64,000 bases of DNA, from positions 434,001 through 498,000 of the forward strand of contig CAVRYJ010000031.1 in assembly GCA_963725425.1 (NCBI GenBank), in the 5' to 3' direction. The notes under the pieces were generated by a model. The model did no database searches. It saw only the letters and a list, made by a program, of their open reading frames with translations, and was not told where the DNA came from. Below are positions 35,757 to 44,846 of the stretch, piece after piece. The stretch comes from Clostridium_I sp963725425. GTDB taxonomy: Bacteria; Bacillota; Clostridia; Clostridiales; Clostridiaceae. Within the stretch, counting starts at the first letter, position 1; the number at the start of each line of letters is the position of its first letter. A program made the position numbers and the translations under genes.

Positions 35757-38540
35757 TTAAATCATTTCGGATAAATAAAATATTTCGTCATCTGTTAATG
35801 AGATATTTATAGTTTCTTTAAATATCTTACTTGCCTCCTTAATTATATTAACTCTACTATTATCTAATTTTCCCTTATCGCCCTTATATTTTAAGCCATC
35901 ATTGATAACCATCCTCTCAAGAGCACAACCCAAATGCACCATTACTCTTATTCTCGTTGCATTATTGAAACTAATTTTAGTTTTTTCTTCCAGTTCACTT
36001 ACAAACTGATACAAGATTCCTATTATTTTTGATGGATTTAAATATGTTAAAAATTGATTCAAACTATCCTCACATAAGTCCCTAGCAACCACATTTCCCC
36101 TTTTTACTTGCACTGGAAAATTGTTATTTTTTATTATGCTCATAAGTGTATTTTCACCATTTCCACTAATCAATTCCTCCAGTGAAATAAATGGAGCGCT
36201 GGCTTTAGGATTTATAATACCAACCGACGCAATTATATTGTACTTCAATTTAATATTTTTTATACTATCATCAATACCATTTACACTTATAGGGAAAATT
36301 GAAATTTCATCCTCTGTAGTATTTAAAACAATTTTTTCAACCAATTCCTTTAGTTTAATTGCCGTTCCTTCACCAGTAGCGCATATGGTAACAATGGCAT
36401 TATTCTTACTCTCATCTCCGCTATTTATTTTCTCTTCAAAAGCACTGTAACCTCTGAAATCCTTTAATGAGCTATATATACTTTCTAAATCCATATCCAG
36501 AATTGTTGCTTTTCTTATGGCTTCTAATACTAATGAGGTTGTAACCATATCAAGTGTCTTCACTTTTATGTCTGTTTTCTCCATTATTATAGACTCAAAG
36601 TTAGCAAGGGAACCCATATCAACAAGTAGTAGAACACCCTTGCCCATATCTATTTCTCTGACTTTTTCGATAATTTCATCTAAAGTCTGAGTTGGATTAA
36701 CTTCTAAAGGCATATCTATTGCCTCAATTACTCCTTCACCTAAAAGCTGTTTTGCCACATTAACCATGCTACTTGCTGTACTACTACCATGTGCCGCTAC
36801 GATTATAGCCACATGTTGGTTAGTTTGTTCCTCCGTGATTGAACTGATTAACAGTGTAAGATAAATAACCTCAATTTTAGGAACTACCACACTGTATTTC
36901 TTTTCGATCATTCCCTTTACTTCTACGGCAATATTGAATTCTGTACGCTTATCATTTATTATGCCTTCTATATTGGTATACTTAATGTTTTGATGATTAC
37001 TTAATCTGTTTAAAAATGAACTCAAATGCAAGCTTAATGCATATAAAAATCTATCGGTTAGCCTTTTATCGAGTTTATTTTCAATCATACCCATTATTTC
37101 TTCTGAAAATGTAAGAATATCTTCATCTAGTATCTTTAATATTTTACTTCTACCATCTTCCCCATTTTTAACTTTGTTATAAAAGGATTTAATATGCACA
37201 TTAATATCCGTTGTAATAAAATTGTTTATATATTCCTCATCTGCACCATCTTCTTTTAAAATTGCTGCCTTATCTTCTATTATTTTATAAAGGTTAAAAG
37301 GAGGATCATAAGGATCTTTTTCAATTAATACACTATGCCCTTCTGGAGTGACTATTAACTCAGAATCTAAATAGCCAGATATTTCTTCCATCTCTTTACG
37401 TTTACCACTTAGATGAAACAATCCACTTTTAATTTCCGAAGGTAATGATTTAAAGTCTATTTCTATGAAATCCTTATTATTTATACTATTCAAAAAACCC
37501 TTAGCACAAATAAGTTGAATATTTGATTTCATCTGACCAATATTACCGTAAGATGTACTTCCAATGATAGCCTTTACTGCTTCATCTTCAATTTTTATTA
37601 CTTTATTCACTCTATGTGCCTCACTCTCGAGTAAAAACTTGATAAAATCCACTTTATCCTTTGATGTTCTTTTATCAAAATTAGGAATAGTTATAATTAT
37701 TGGTATTCTTCTTACAAAAGTCTTTAATAATGATGAATTGGGATCCTCCGTAGTGGCTCCAATTATTAAAACACATGATTTCCTATTTCTTTCTGTCTCA
37801 CCCAATCTATTAAATTTTCCTGTATCCATAAAATAAAACAGCATTTCCTGTCCTTCTGGTGGCAATCTATGTATTTCATCTAAAAACAATATACCCTTAT
37901 CCGCTTTTTCAACAATTCCAGCTTTCTCTGCATCTGCACCTGTATACGCTCCCTTAATGTGTCCAAACAAATGAGAAATTAAAAGTTGAGGATTGTTGTA
38001 GTAATCAGCACAATTAAATACTATAAAAGGTGATTTTTCATCCAATTTTTTCGAATACTTTGCTTGTTTGTACATCATATTTGCAAACAAGGTTTTACCA
38101 ACTCCTGTTTGACCAACAATTAATGTGTGCAAACCATTAGGTGGATAAAGTATTGCAGCTTTCGCCTGTTCAATTTGATTTTTAAGACTAGTTCGTGCTC
38201 CTATAAGCTTGTCAAAAGGGCATTCTTCCTCAATAGTTTCATTTTTTTCTAAAAGAATCTCATTTAACTCCTTTATTTCTATAGGACCAGCTTGTAATTT
38301 TTTATTTAAAATTCTCTCAATGCATTTCCTATCCACATACAATACAGGTCTTAGTTTTATTTTTATAATCCTGTCCTGTCTAAGCAATTCGTTTAATTCC
38401 ATACTTACGTTATTTCTTAAAATATCTAAACTCTGAGATATTTCAGCTGCGCTAAAACCGATTTTTTTCTCTAAGTTTTCACGATTAAATTTTTCTGTTT
38501 TTTCAGCAATATACTCATAGATTTTTTCACTTCTCTTCAA
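35757..38540 (-). CDS. levR: LevR-family sigma-54-dependent activator with PTS regulation domains
   Basis: A 927-residue transcriptional activator. It starts with a winged-helix-like region (1-75). The AAA+ domain (about 110-370) has Walker A GQTGVGKT at 143-150 and the sigma-54 contact loop as GAYTGA (197-202). Then come PRD1 (about 460-560), an EIIA-Man-like domain starting AIIVAAHGSSTASSM with its His, an EIIB-like region (VTICATGEGTA), and PRD2 at the C-terminus with VMVHLGCALERM. Phosphorylation by HPr and by the PTS controls it, so it senses substrate flux. Start TTG at 38540 with GAGGAGTG; GTG at 38555 overlaps that site. It lies upstream of the operon on the same strand, and sigma-54 itself must be encoded elsewhere. 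Confidence 0.92.
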   Translation of the reverse strand: MKRSEKIYEYIAEKTEKFNRENLEKKIGFSAAEISQSLDILRNNVSMELNELLRQDRIIKIKLRPVLYVDRKCIERILNKKLQAGPIEIKELNEILLEKNETIEEECPFDKLIGARTSLKNQIEQAKAAILYPPNGLHTLIVGQTGVGKTLFANMMYKQAKYSKKLDEKSPFIVFNCADYYNNPQLLISHLFGHIKGAYTGADAEKAGIVEKADKGILFLDEIHRLPPEGQEMLFYFMDTGKFNRLGETERNRKSCVLIIGATTEDPNSSLLKTFVRRIPIIITIPNFDKRTSKDKVDFIKFLLESEAHRVNKVIKIEDEAVKAIIGSTSYGNIGQMKSNIQLICAKGFLNSINNKDFIEIDFKSLPSEIKSGLFHLSGKRKEMEEISGYLDSELIVTPEGHSVLIEKDPYDPPFNLYKIIEDKAAILKEDGADEEYINNFITTDINVHIKSFYNKVKNGEDGRSKILKILDEDILTFSEEIMGMIENKLDKRLTDRFLYALSLHLSSFLNRLSNHQNIKYTNIEGIINDKRTEFNIAVEVKGMIEKKYSVVVPKIEVIYLTLLISSITEEQTNQHVAIIVAAHGSSTASSMVNVAKQLLGEGVIEAIDMPLEVNPTQTLDEIIEKVREIDMGKGVLLLVDMGSLANFESIIMEKTDIKVKTLDMVTTSLVLEAIRKATILDMDLESIYSSLKDFRGYSAFEEKINSGDESKNNAIVTICATGEGTAIKLKELVEKIVLNTTEDEISIFPISVNGIDDSIKNIKLKYNIIASVGIINPKASAPFISLEELISGNGENTLMSIIKNNNFPVQVKRGNVVARDLCEDSLNQFLTYLNPSKIIGILYQFVSELEEKTKISFNNATRIRVMVHLGCALERMVINDGLKYKGDKGKLDNSRVNIIKEASKIFKETINISLTDDEIFYLSEMI

Positions 38541-38692
38541 ATTATCACTCCTCACAATTAATACACTTAATATAATTGTTCAATTCCTTTATTATAAACT
38601 GTATTGAAATAGATATTCAGGTTTTAAGCACAAAAAAAATACTCCTAAGCATCAATATTATAGGTTTAATGCTAAAAAGTATCAGTTTATTT

Positions 38693-38747
38693 AGATATCT
38701 TCAAAAAATAGCAAGTCAATATTCTGTTCTATTTCCTGAAGATGCCT
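38693..38747. repeat. palindromic repeat family A, short form, overlapping a gene end
   Basis: A 55-bp palindrome (AGATATCTTCA ... TGAAGATGCCT) with the shared core GCAAGTCAATATTCTG. It overlaps the 3' end of the HAD gene and supplies that protein's last ten residues. Confidence 0.7.
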
Positions 38748-39582
38748 TATTCAGTATAAATTTATTAATAGCTTTAGCTACTCCATCATTGTCATTGGTA
38801 TCCGTAATATAATCCGCTTTGCTCTTTACAAGTTCTGTTCCATTTCCCATAGCAATGCCTAGTCCTGCATATTCTATCATGGACAAATCATTTTGGCTAT
38901 CGCCTATAGTTATTATTTCTTCTGCTTCTAAATTATAATACTTTGCAAGTTCCTTAACTGCTTGTCCTTTTGATACACTTTTTGAAGTAATCTCAATATT
39001 GTTTTTACTTGAACTAACAATTTCTAAATTAACAATTTTTTCAAAATCTTCTTTTGCTATTTCTAACCTGCGTGGACTTGTATCTAATATTTCACATTTT
39101 ATTATATCCTTACTATTTTCTTTTATTGTTTTAAGCAAATTATGTTTTGATACATAGCTTATGTTTAACTTTCCATTTTCAGAATTCATCATAGATTTAA
39201 GAAATAGATATTTTGTAATAACATATATAAGTCTACTTGAGCTAATTATACTGTTATGAGTATTTAAATTTAACTTTAATTTATGTTTATTGCAAACCTC
39301 TATAATTTTAGCCAAATTTTCAATACCTAATTCATTTTTATAAATAACTTTATCTGTTAACTTTTCTTTTATAATAGCCCCATTTGATGCTATTACTGGT
39401 GACTTTACACCTATTAAATTTGAATAAAAAGCTGCATTACTGTAAACTCTTCCAGTAGCAATAACAATTTCTACACCTAAATCATATGCTTTTTTAATGG
39501 CGTTTTTATTAATATCACTTACTACTCTTTTACTATTTAAAAGCGTTCCATCCATATCAATACATATTAATTTATATTTCAT
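38716..39582 (-). CDS. Cof-type HAD-IIB hydrolase
   Basis: A 288-residue sugar- or nucleotide-phosphate phosphatase of the Cof/YidA group. The catalytic motif DMDGTLLNSKR is at residues 9-19, motif II is VIATGR, the C2B cap lies between about 85 and 190, and GDSQNDLSMIEYAG is motif IV. AGGTGATAAT precedes ATG at 39582. The final residues (KASSGNRTEY) are encoded by an inserted palindromic repeat, so the original C-terminus was probably different. Substrate unknown. Confidence 0.9.
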   Translation of the reverse strand: MKYKLICIDMDGTLLNSKRVVSDINKNAIKKAYDLGVEIVIATGRVYSNAAFYSNLIGVKSPVIASNGAIIKEKLTDKVIYKNELGIENLAKIIEVCNKHKLKLNLNTHNSIISSSRLIYVITKYLFLKSMMNSENGKLNISYVSKHNLLKTIKENSKDIIKCEILDTSPRRLEIAKEDFEKIVNLEIVSSSKNNIEITSKSVSKGQAVKELAKYYNLEAEEIITIGDSQNDLSMIEYAGLGIAMGNGTELVKSKADYITDTNDNDGVAKAINKFILNKASSGNRTEY

Positions 39583-39674
39583 ATATTATCACCTACATAC
39601 TTTATTCAACTTTTGTTTATTTAAATTATATCATAAACTAATACTTTTATGTTTATATTATATTCCCATTGCTT

Positions 39675-40168
39675 TTAGCTATTTAAAAACCAAATTGCAA
39701 AATTAAGCACTCCGGCAAAAGAAACCCACACTATATAAGGTATCATTAGATATCCTGCTAACTTGTCAATTCTAAAAAATTCAAAGGTTGCGAGCAAAAT
39801 AAAAATTAATAATATCAATAGCTCCACAAAAGCAAGTCCATATAATCTGAATCTGAAGAATACAATTGGCCACAAAAATTTAGAAATAATTGCAACGCAT
39901 ATAAAACTAGAGCTTTTTTAACATTTTTTCCTTGTTTCCTCTGTTCCCATATCCTATATGCAGCAAGTGCCATTAATATATATAGAATTGTCCACACAAT
40001 TGGGAACACCCATCCGGGAGGTGAAAACGCAGGCTTTGTAAAGCCCTCATAATCCTTCATATTATCCATACTTAAAAATCCACTTAGCCCACCAACTCCA
40101 AGAGCTATCAAAATACTTACAAACATAGCTATGATTTTAGTTTTATCAAACCCCTTCATTTCACTCAA
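39675..40168 (-). pseudogene. tspO: TspO/MBR family membrane protein, single frameshift
   Basis: Joined length 164 residues with five predicted helices. Family motifs PAFSPPGWVFPIVWTILYILM and ALQLFLNFLWPIVFFRF-type sequence are visible. The first frame derails after LFLNF at the five-A run 39874-39878 (plus strand). One extra base restores LNFLWPIVFFRFRLYGLA and the rest in the next frame to 39675. TspO proteins bind porphyrins and affect tetrapyrrole or stress responses. Probable TTG start at 40168 after GGGGGTG; ATG at 40159 is an alternative. The lesion is of the same one-base type as in other genes here. Confidence 0.85.
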
Positions 40169-40190
40169 TTACGCACACCCCCACTTATTC

Positions 40191-40312
40191 AGTGACAAGT
40201 TACAAGTTACAAGTTAATGAAGCTTTTCTGCTGACACAGAAAAAGCGATTATAGTAAAATAATTATTTTATTTTGCCTAAGGAAAAATCACCTTAACTTG
40301 TCACTTGTCACT
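40191..40312. repeat. modular hairpin element, family B (about 120 bp)
   Basis: The ends AGTGACAAGTTACAAGTT and AACTTGTCACTTGTCACT are inverted. Inside are hairpins CTTTTCTGC-TGACA-CAGAAAAAG and TTTTGCC-TAA-GGAAAAAT, equivalent to the left and right modules of the copy at 23703-24082, with no central module. Confidence 0.7.
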
Positions 40313-40355
40313 TTATCTTATAAAGTATTATATACTTATCCAAGCTGAACTATGC

Positions 40356-42521
40356 CTATATAAATCGGCTTTTTTCTCCTGTGTAGAAAATTGCCAACCT
40401 GTGAAGTGGTCTTGTACATTCTATATAAAGAAGTTTTTTATCCAGCTCTGTATTATAATTTTCATCTGATGCATCATAAATTATCACAGCATCAAATTCC
40501 AAACCTTTAGCCATATAGGAAGAAACTACCACTGTCCCACCTTTAACTTTTCTTTTCTCTTCGCTTAACATATCTACATTTATTAGATTTTTTAATTTTT
40601 TATAAACCTGTATTTTTTGTTTTTCAGTTTTACATATAATTCCAATTGATTGGAGTCCCTGTGCATAGTTCTGGTTTGTTATCTTTTTTATTTTCTTATT
40701 CATTTCATCGAAATTGTCCATATGAAAAAGCAATGGTTCTTCCTCATGCCTTTCAAAAAATTCTATACCTGTATTGCTACTAAGAAGTTTCATGGAAAAT
40801 GAATTTATCTCAAATGAAGACCTGTAACTTTTTTTTAGGGATAATTTAACCGATTTTTTCTTGTTTAATATAATATTAATTTCATTATATATTTTATCCG
40901 TCTTATCTCTTTCAATTATTTGATTATAATCACCTAACACTGTGAATTTTGCATTTTTAAATAAAATACTAAATATTTTATACTGAATGGGATAATAATC
41001 TTGAGCTTCATCTATAACTACTTGCCTTATCTCATCATAATTTTTACTCTCTTCAACTATTAACTTAAGGTACAAAATAGCAGTGGCATCTTCAAAGCTC
41101 CTAAATCCACTATTTAAATTTTTAACAGTAGTAGCTAACATTTCATCAATGTTTTCAGGTAGTTCAATTCCCTGTGATATTTGTTTAAAAAGCCCTTGCT
41201 TATTAAACAACTGTTTATAGATTTCAAAACAATCAACATGGGTAAAACCAGGTATGTAATTTAAATTACTTTTAGTTTTAAGTAATAACCTTCTTTCTAT
41301 CCTTTTAAGTCTTGATGCAATAGACATTTTTATTTTATTATTGAGGAATTCAATTTTTATATTTTCTTTTGTGTCCAAAAGTACTCCATCACAATAAGCA
41401 TCTTGAAACTGTATAATATTATTCTGATAATATTCTATAAATCTATCTAAAATTGTCACAAAATCCAAAGAACCTTTGAATTTAATATTATCCAGTTTAT
41501 TTTTACCAATGGCTGAATATTGTTTTTCAATTAGATATTCTAGGGCTAAACTTCTACTTTCTACATAACATTTGTTTCCCAAATATTTTTTTGTTATTTC
41601 CTCATATGTAACCTCTTTCACATTTTCTTCTCCTAGTTCTGGCAATACGTCTGAAATATAATCGCTAAAAATAGAATTTGGTGAAATTATAATTATGTTA
41701 TTTGACTGTAATTTTAGTCCTAGACCAACATAGAGTAAAAATGCAATTCTATGTAAAGCTATTGAAGTCTTACCACTCCCCGCAGATCCTTGAACAATCA
41801 AAAGATCACTATCTATATCTCTTATGATTATGTCTTGTTCCTTTTGAATTGTCTCCACTATATTTTTCATTTTACTTGAAGAATTGTGACCTAATGCTTC
41901 TTGGAGAATTTCATCATTTATACCTGTGCTACTGTCAAAATAATAATTAAGTTTTGAATTTTCAATTTTATATTGCCTTTTTAATTCTATTTTTCCCTTA
42001 ATTATGGAATTTGGAGCATCATAAGAAGCTTCTCCTCCTACTTCGCATCTATAAAACATACTTGAAACAGGAGCTCTCCAATCATGAACATAAATATCAT
42101 CGGTTTTGTTATCCATTATGCTAAAGCGCCCTATATATATTTTGTCTTTATCCTCTTCAAAATCATCCTCAACAAAATCCAATCTTCCAAAATATGGTGA
42201 CTTAATTGCCAATTCATATTTATTAAGTTCACTTTTATTATTGTGATAATTTCTATCTGCAGTTCTAAATTCCATAAGATTACTAGTCATTTCTGCAATT
42301 TTATCAAAATCATTTGAAGAATGTGAACTATTTTCCCACATTTCTTTTCCTGCGGTCCTAAATTCCGTAAGCCTTTTATCTGAATTTTTTTGCAACTTAA
42401 TCAAATTTTCCCCTATGTATTTTATCGTTTTGTCTAAATATTCCTGTTCCAATATTTTGTCTTCAATCGTTTTGTCTAAATATTCCTGTTCCAATATTTT
42501 GTCTTCATTTGTTTCTGACAT
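40356..42521 (-). CDS. HelD-like SF1 helicase, paralogue 1 of a near-identical pair
   Basis: A 721-residue HelD-type ATPase. It has an N-terminal coiled coil, Walker A LIVQGSAGSGKTSIALHR, Walker B region VIDEAQDYYPIQYK, SYRSSFE and the KGLEFDAVIIYDASDE motif with LYIECTRPLHR at the end. Start ATG at 42521 with GGAGAG; the upstream TTG overlaps the site. Two features differ from the copy at 50.7 kb: a 14-residue tandem duplication near the N-terminus (EDKILEQEYLDKTI twice) and loss of about 35 residues after the ERRLLLKT segment. HelD proteins free stalled RNA polymerase, and some confer rifamycin tolerance (general knowledge). Confidence 0.88.
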   Translation of the reverse strand: MSETNEDKILEQEYLDKTIEDKILEQEYLDKTIKYIGENLIKLQKNSDKRLTEFRTAGKEMWENSSHSSNDFDKIAEMTSNLMEFRTADRNYHNNKSELNKYELAIKSPYFGRLDFVEDDFEEDKDKIYIGRFSIMDNKTDDIYVHDWRAPVSSMFYRCEVGGEASYDAPNSIIKGKIELKRQYKIENSKLNYYFDSSTGINDEILQEALGHNSSSKMKNIVETIQKEQDIIIRDIDSDLLIVQGSAGSGKTSIALHRIAFLLYVGLGLKLQSNNIIIISPNSIFSDYISDVLPELGEENVKEVTYEEITKKYLGNKCYVESRSLALEYLIEKQYSAIGKNKLDNIKFKGSLDFVTILDRFIEYYQNNIIQFQDAYCDGVLLDTKENIKIEFLNNKIKMSIASRLKRIERRLLLKTKSNLNYIPGFTHVDCFEIYKQLFNKQGLFKQISQGIELPENIDEMLATTVKNLNSGFRSFEDATAILYLKLIVEESKNYDEIRQVVIDEAQDYYPIQYKIFSILFKNAKFTVLGDYNQIIERDKTDKIYNEINIILNKKKSVKLSLKKSYRSSFEINSFSMKLLSSNTGIEFFERHEEEPLLFHMDNFDEMNKKIKKITNQNYAQGLQSIGIICKTEKQKIQVYKKLKNLINVDMLSEEKRKVKGGTVVVSSYMAKGLEFDAVIIYDASDENYNTELDKKLLYIECTRPLHRLAIFYTGEKSRFI
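42424..42507. repeat. perfect 42-bp tandem duplication inside the HelD gene
   Basis: Two exact copies of a 42-base unit (42424-42465 and 42466-42507) keep the frame and duplicate 14 residues at the N-terminus. The sister gene at 50.7 kb has one unit, so the duplication is recent. Confidence 0.9.
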
Positions 42522-42680
42522 ATTATCACTCTCCAAAAAAATTTAAAAAATCTATTGACATATGGTCATATTTTATATAAAGCATAAACTTAACTTTTTT
42601 GGTTAATGCCATGATTAGGGATCATGAACAAAACCTCCCTACGGTCGAGTATTAGGATTGTTATCAATCAGACTGTATCA

Positions 42681-42812
42681 TCACTTTTTCATTATCATAT
42701 CAGCATCACATTCTGGGCATAAAACAATAGGACTTCCACTTTCTTTATCGAAATCCTCTTCTGGAAAATGTTCTTTAAATATTTCTTTTAGAGTTATTTT
42801 ACTTTTTTTCAT
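42681..42812 (-). CDS. 43-residue protein with a CPxCD zinc-ribbon-like motif
   Basis: A small ORF from ATG at 42812 to TGA at 42681, preceded by AAGGATGAT. It has a charged helical start (MKKSKITLKEIFKEHFPEED) and a C-terminal VLCPECDADM motif. The first part recalls the zinc-binding N-terminus of some transposases (LKxIFKEHF...CPxC), so it may be a shortened remnant of such a gene. It could equally be a small independent regulator. It lies just upstream of the HelD gene on the same strand. Confidence 0.5.
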   Translation of the reverse strand: MKKSKITLKEIFKEHFPEEDFDKESGSPIVLCPECDADMIMKK

Positions 42813-42879
42813 ATCATCCTTATTCCATATCTACCTAGATTTTTTATTATCTAATTATATCATGTCCTTTTAATTTTTC

Positions 42880-43322
42880 ACTATCTTTTTTAACCCCTAT
42901 TATAACTTATCCACAACTCATTGTCGCAAGCTGTTTCCTAAAAAGCAAGTAGGTAATTCAATCACTAGCGAAAAAACTCTAGCTAGTAACTGTCCACTGT
43001 TAGGAACCAAGTTAAACAGCTACAGCATCTTAACTCAATCAAATTACTCCTGACGAATGAAATGCTCTAACTGTGCCTAGATGATTCAAATGACTGATAT
43101 GCTTGAATCATTGGTTGACGCCATATATTCGATTTCTTGAACAATATGTGACCTAATGTAAGTACTAATTAGAGTTGGAATGTTGGTATATTATGTATAA
43201 TTAATTGATTTATTTCTACTCGATGTATTTGTTCAATGTTGCTCTGTTTTTATTTTTGATTTAATCGTTGTAGCTTGATTTTTATTAGACTCTTACTATT
43301 AATATAATCATATCAATAACTA
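42880..43322. other. long intergenic stretch at the edge of the decayed island
   Basis: About 440 bp with no frame of note on either strand and no strong hairpin. It ends at GTAAGCG (43323), the terminal inverted repeat of an IS66 remnant, so it is probably the pre-insertion flank. Confidence 0.4.
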
Positions 43323-43576
43323 GTAAGCGCTGGAACACATACCGTTACCTAAAAAAAAGTAGCTCCACATTAATCTGTGAAGCTGTTTCTTTTAATAAAA
43401 TCCTTCTTTTTGTTTATTTCTGTTTCCGTTGTATTTATTCTACATTCAAGCTGCACTTTATCTGCCCATGGCAAATATTCATCAAGCACAGAAGGATTTG
43501 ATGCAAAATTACTATTGGGTAGTTTTAAGAAGAGATATTCAAGATATTTATAAGCATCTAAATTATTGGCTGCTGC
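43323..43576 (-). mobile_element. IS66-family remnant: transposase C-terminus plus terminal repeat
   Basis: The minus strand encodes AAANNLDAYKYLEYLFLKLP, then NPSVLDEYLPWADKVQLECR, the conserved C-terminal segment of IS66 transposases, ending at 43370. About 45 bp beyond, GTAAGCGCTGG...ACCGTTACC (43323-43350) matches the GTAA-starting IS66 end. The rest of the element is gone. The upstream side is fused in frame to a transketolase scrap. Confidence 0.75.
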
Positions 43577-43708
43577 CATAATATCTTCGGTAAATCCTGA
43601 TATCTGAAGCCTATTAAGGTCAACTACCGCGCACAGATTATCTAATTTATAATGACCACCTGCCATCGCTCCTTCACATATGGAACCTTCAGCTAACTCT
43701 CCATCACC
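43577..43708 (-). pseudogene. transketolase fragment (TPP-binding segment)
   Basis: Directly after the LacI stop codon the minus strand reads GDGELAEGSICEGAMAGGHY, then KLDNLCAVVDLNRLQISGFT. This is the thiamine-diphosphate-binding GDG region of a transketolase N-terminal subunit. It starts at GDG and ends at EDIM, where it runs in frame into the IS66 piece. Only about 44 codons remain, so it is not functional. The GGTGATGG at its start is shared with the lacI end, suggesting a microhomology deletion. Confidence 0.75.
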
Positions 43709-44707
43709 TTTCTAAATTTTTAACACTTTCACGTTCAATAAAATATGTGCATACTTGTGTTTTGGTGTGAATATCAGAATCTGCCCTTATCATCTCAATG
43801 ATTCGTCTTGCAGCAACAATTCCCATTTCTAGTTTTGGAACATGAATACTTGTAAGCCTCGGGGATGTAATTTCACAAAACGGCAAATCGTCAAATCCAA
43901 TAATGGAAATATCATCTGGAATATTATAACCACATTCCTGTAATGCTTTCATAGCCCCTAGAGCAATCATATCGTTATCTGCAAAAATGCAGTTGGAAGA
44001 GGCTGCTTAGTGTCTAAATAAGATATCATATCCTTATATGCTTCGTTCATCGTCGTACTTAATTCCACAACAAATTTGGGGTCAAGTTCCATGTTATGTT
44101 CTCTGAATGCAGAAGAAAGTCCTGATTGTCTCTGGCGAAATCCCAAAATTCTAAACTTACCTTTGAGATAGCCGATTTTATTATGGCCTTTTTTTATCAA
44201 ATAGTTTATTGCCAACCTTACAGAATCTGAATTATTAATCATAACTCCGCTAAAGCTCATATCAGAGCACCAATAATCCAGTAATAGTATAGGAATCTTC
44301 GCATTACGATACAACTCCATATCTACATCAGATAATTCTGTTCCTAAAAGAACTACTGCTGTATCTGGACCTTCTAAAATTGACTTAGCTTGTTCTTCAT
44401 AATCTTCTTGACGTTTATCCAAATTTCCAACAACCATTTCAAATCCAGATTCTCTGCATTCCTGTTCAAACCCATTGATCAATGCTGGGAAAAATGGAGT
44501 ATCCTCTATTATCGAACCATCCTTTTTATAAATGACCAATTTTATTTTTTTAAAAGTACTTGCATTCAGATATCCAATTTCACGTGCAACTCGAAAGATT
44601 TCTTCAGAAGTATCTTTGCTAACATTCGTTTTGTGATTCAATGCATTTGAGATTGTTGTTATTGAAAATCCAGTAATTTTGCTTATATCTTTTATGTTAA
44701 CCTTCAT
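43704..44707 (-). pseudogene. LacI-family regulator, single frameshift
   Basis: A joined 334-residue LacI/GalR protein. The DNA-binding domain is MKVNIKDISKITGFSITTIS at 1-20, with NALNHKTNVS next. The sugar-binding core follows, with IIGFDDLPFCEITSPRLTSI near the end. Start ATG at 44707 with AAGGAGA; the TTG at 44728 overlaps it. The frame breaks in the five-A run 43983-43987 (plus). One extra base would turn TAFLQITI-stop into TAFFADNDMIALGAM. It probably controlled the hydrolase and the now broken ABC transporter genes upstream. It may be a sequencing error or the first step of loss, since the neighbourhood is decaying. Confidence 0.82.
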
Positions 44708-44846
44708 CTTTCTCCTTCTTATATCCAATATTGATTATAAATTTTGTTCCATCAACATATGTATTGTAAATGACATTGAAGCTGGAACATTCCATAATAG
44801 TTTATATATTGAGTCCATAATCATCAATACTATAATTAAAAAATTA

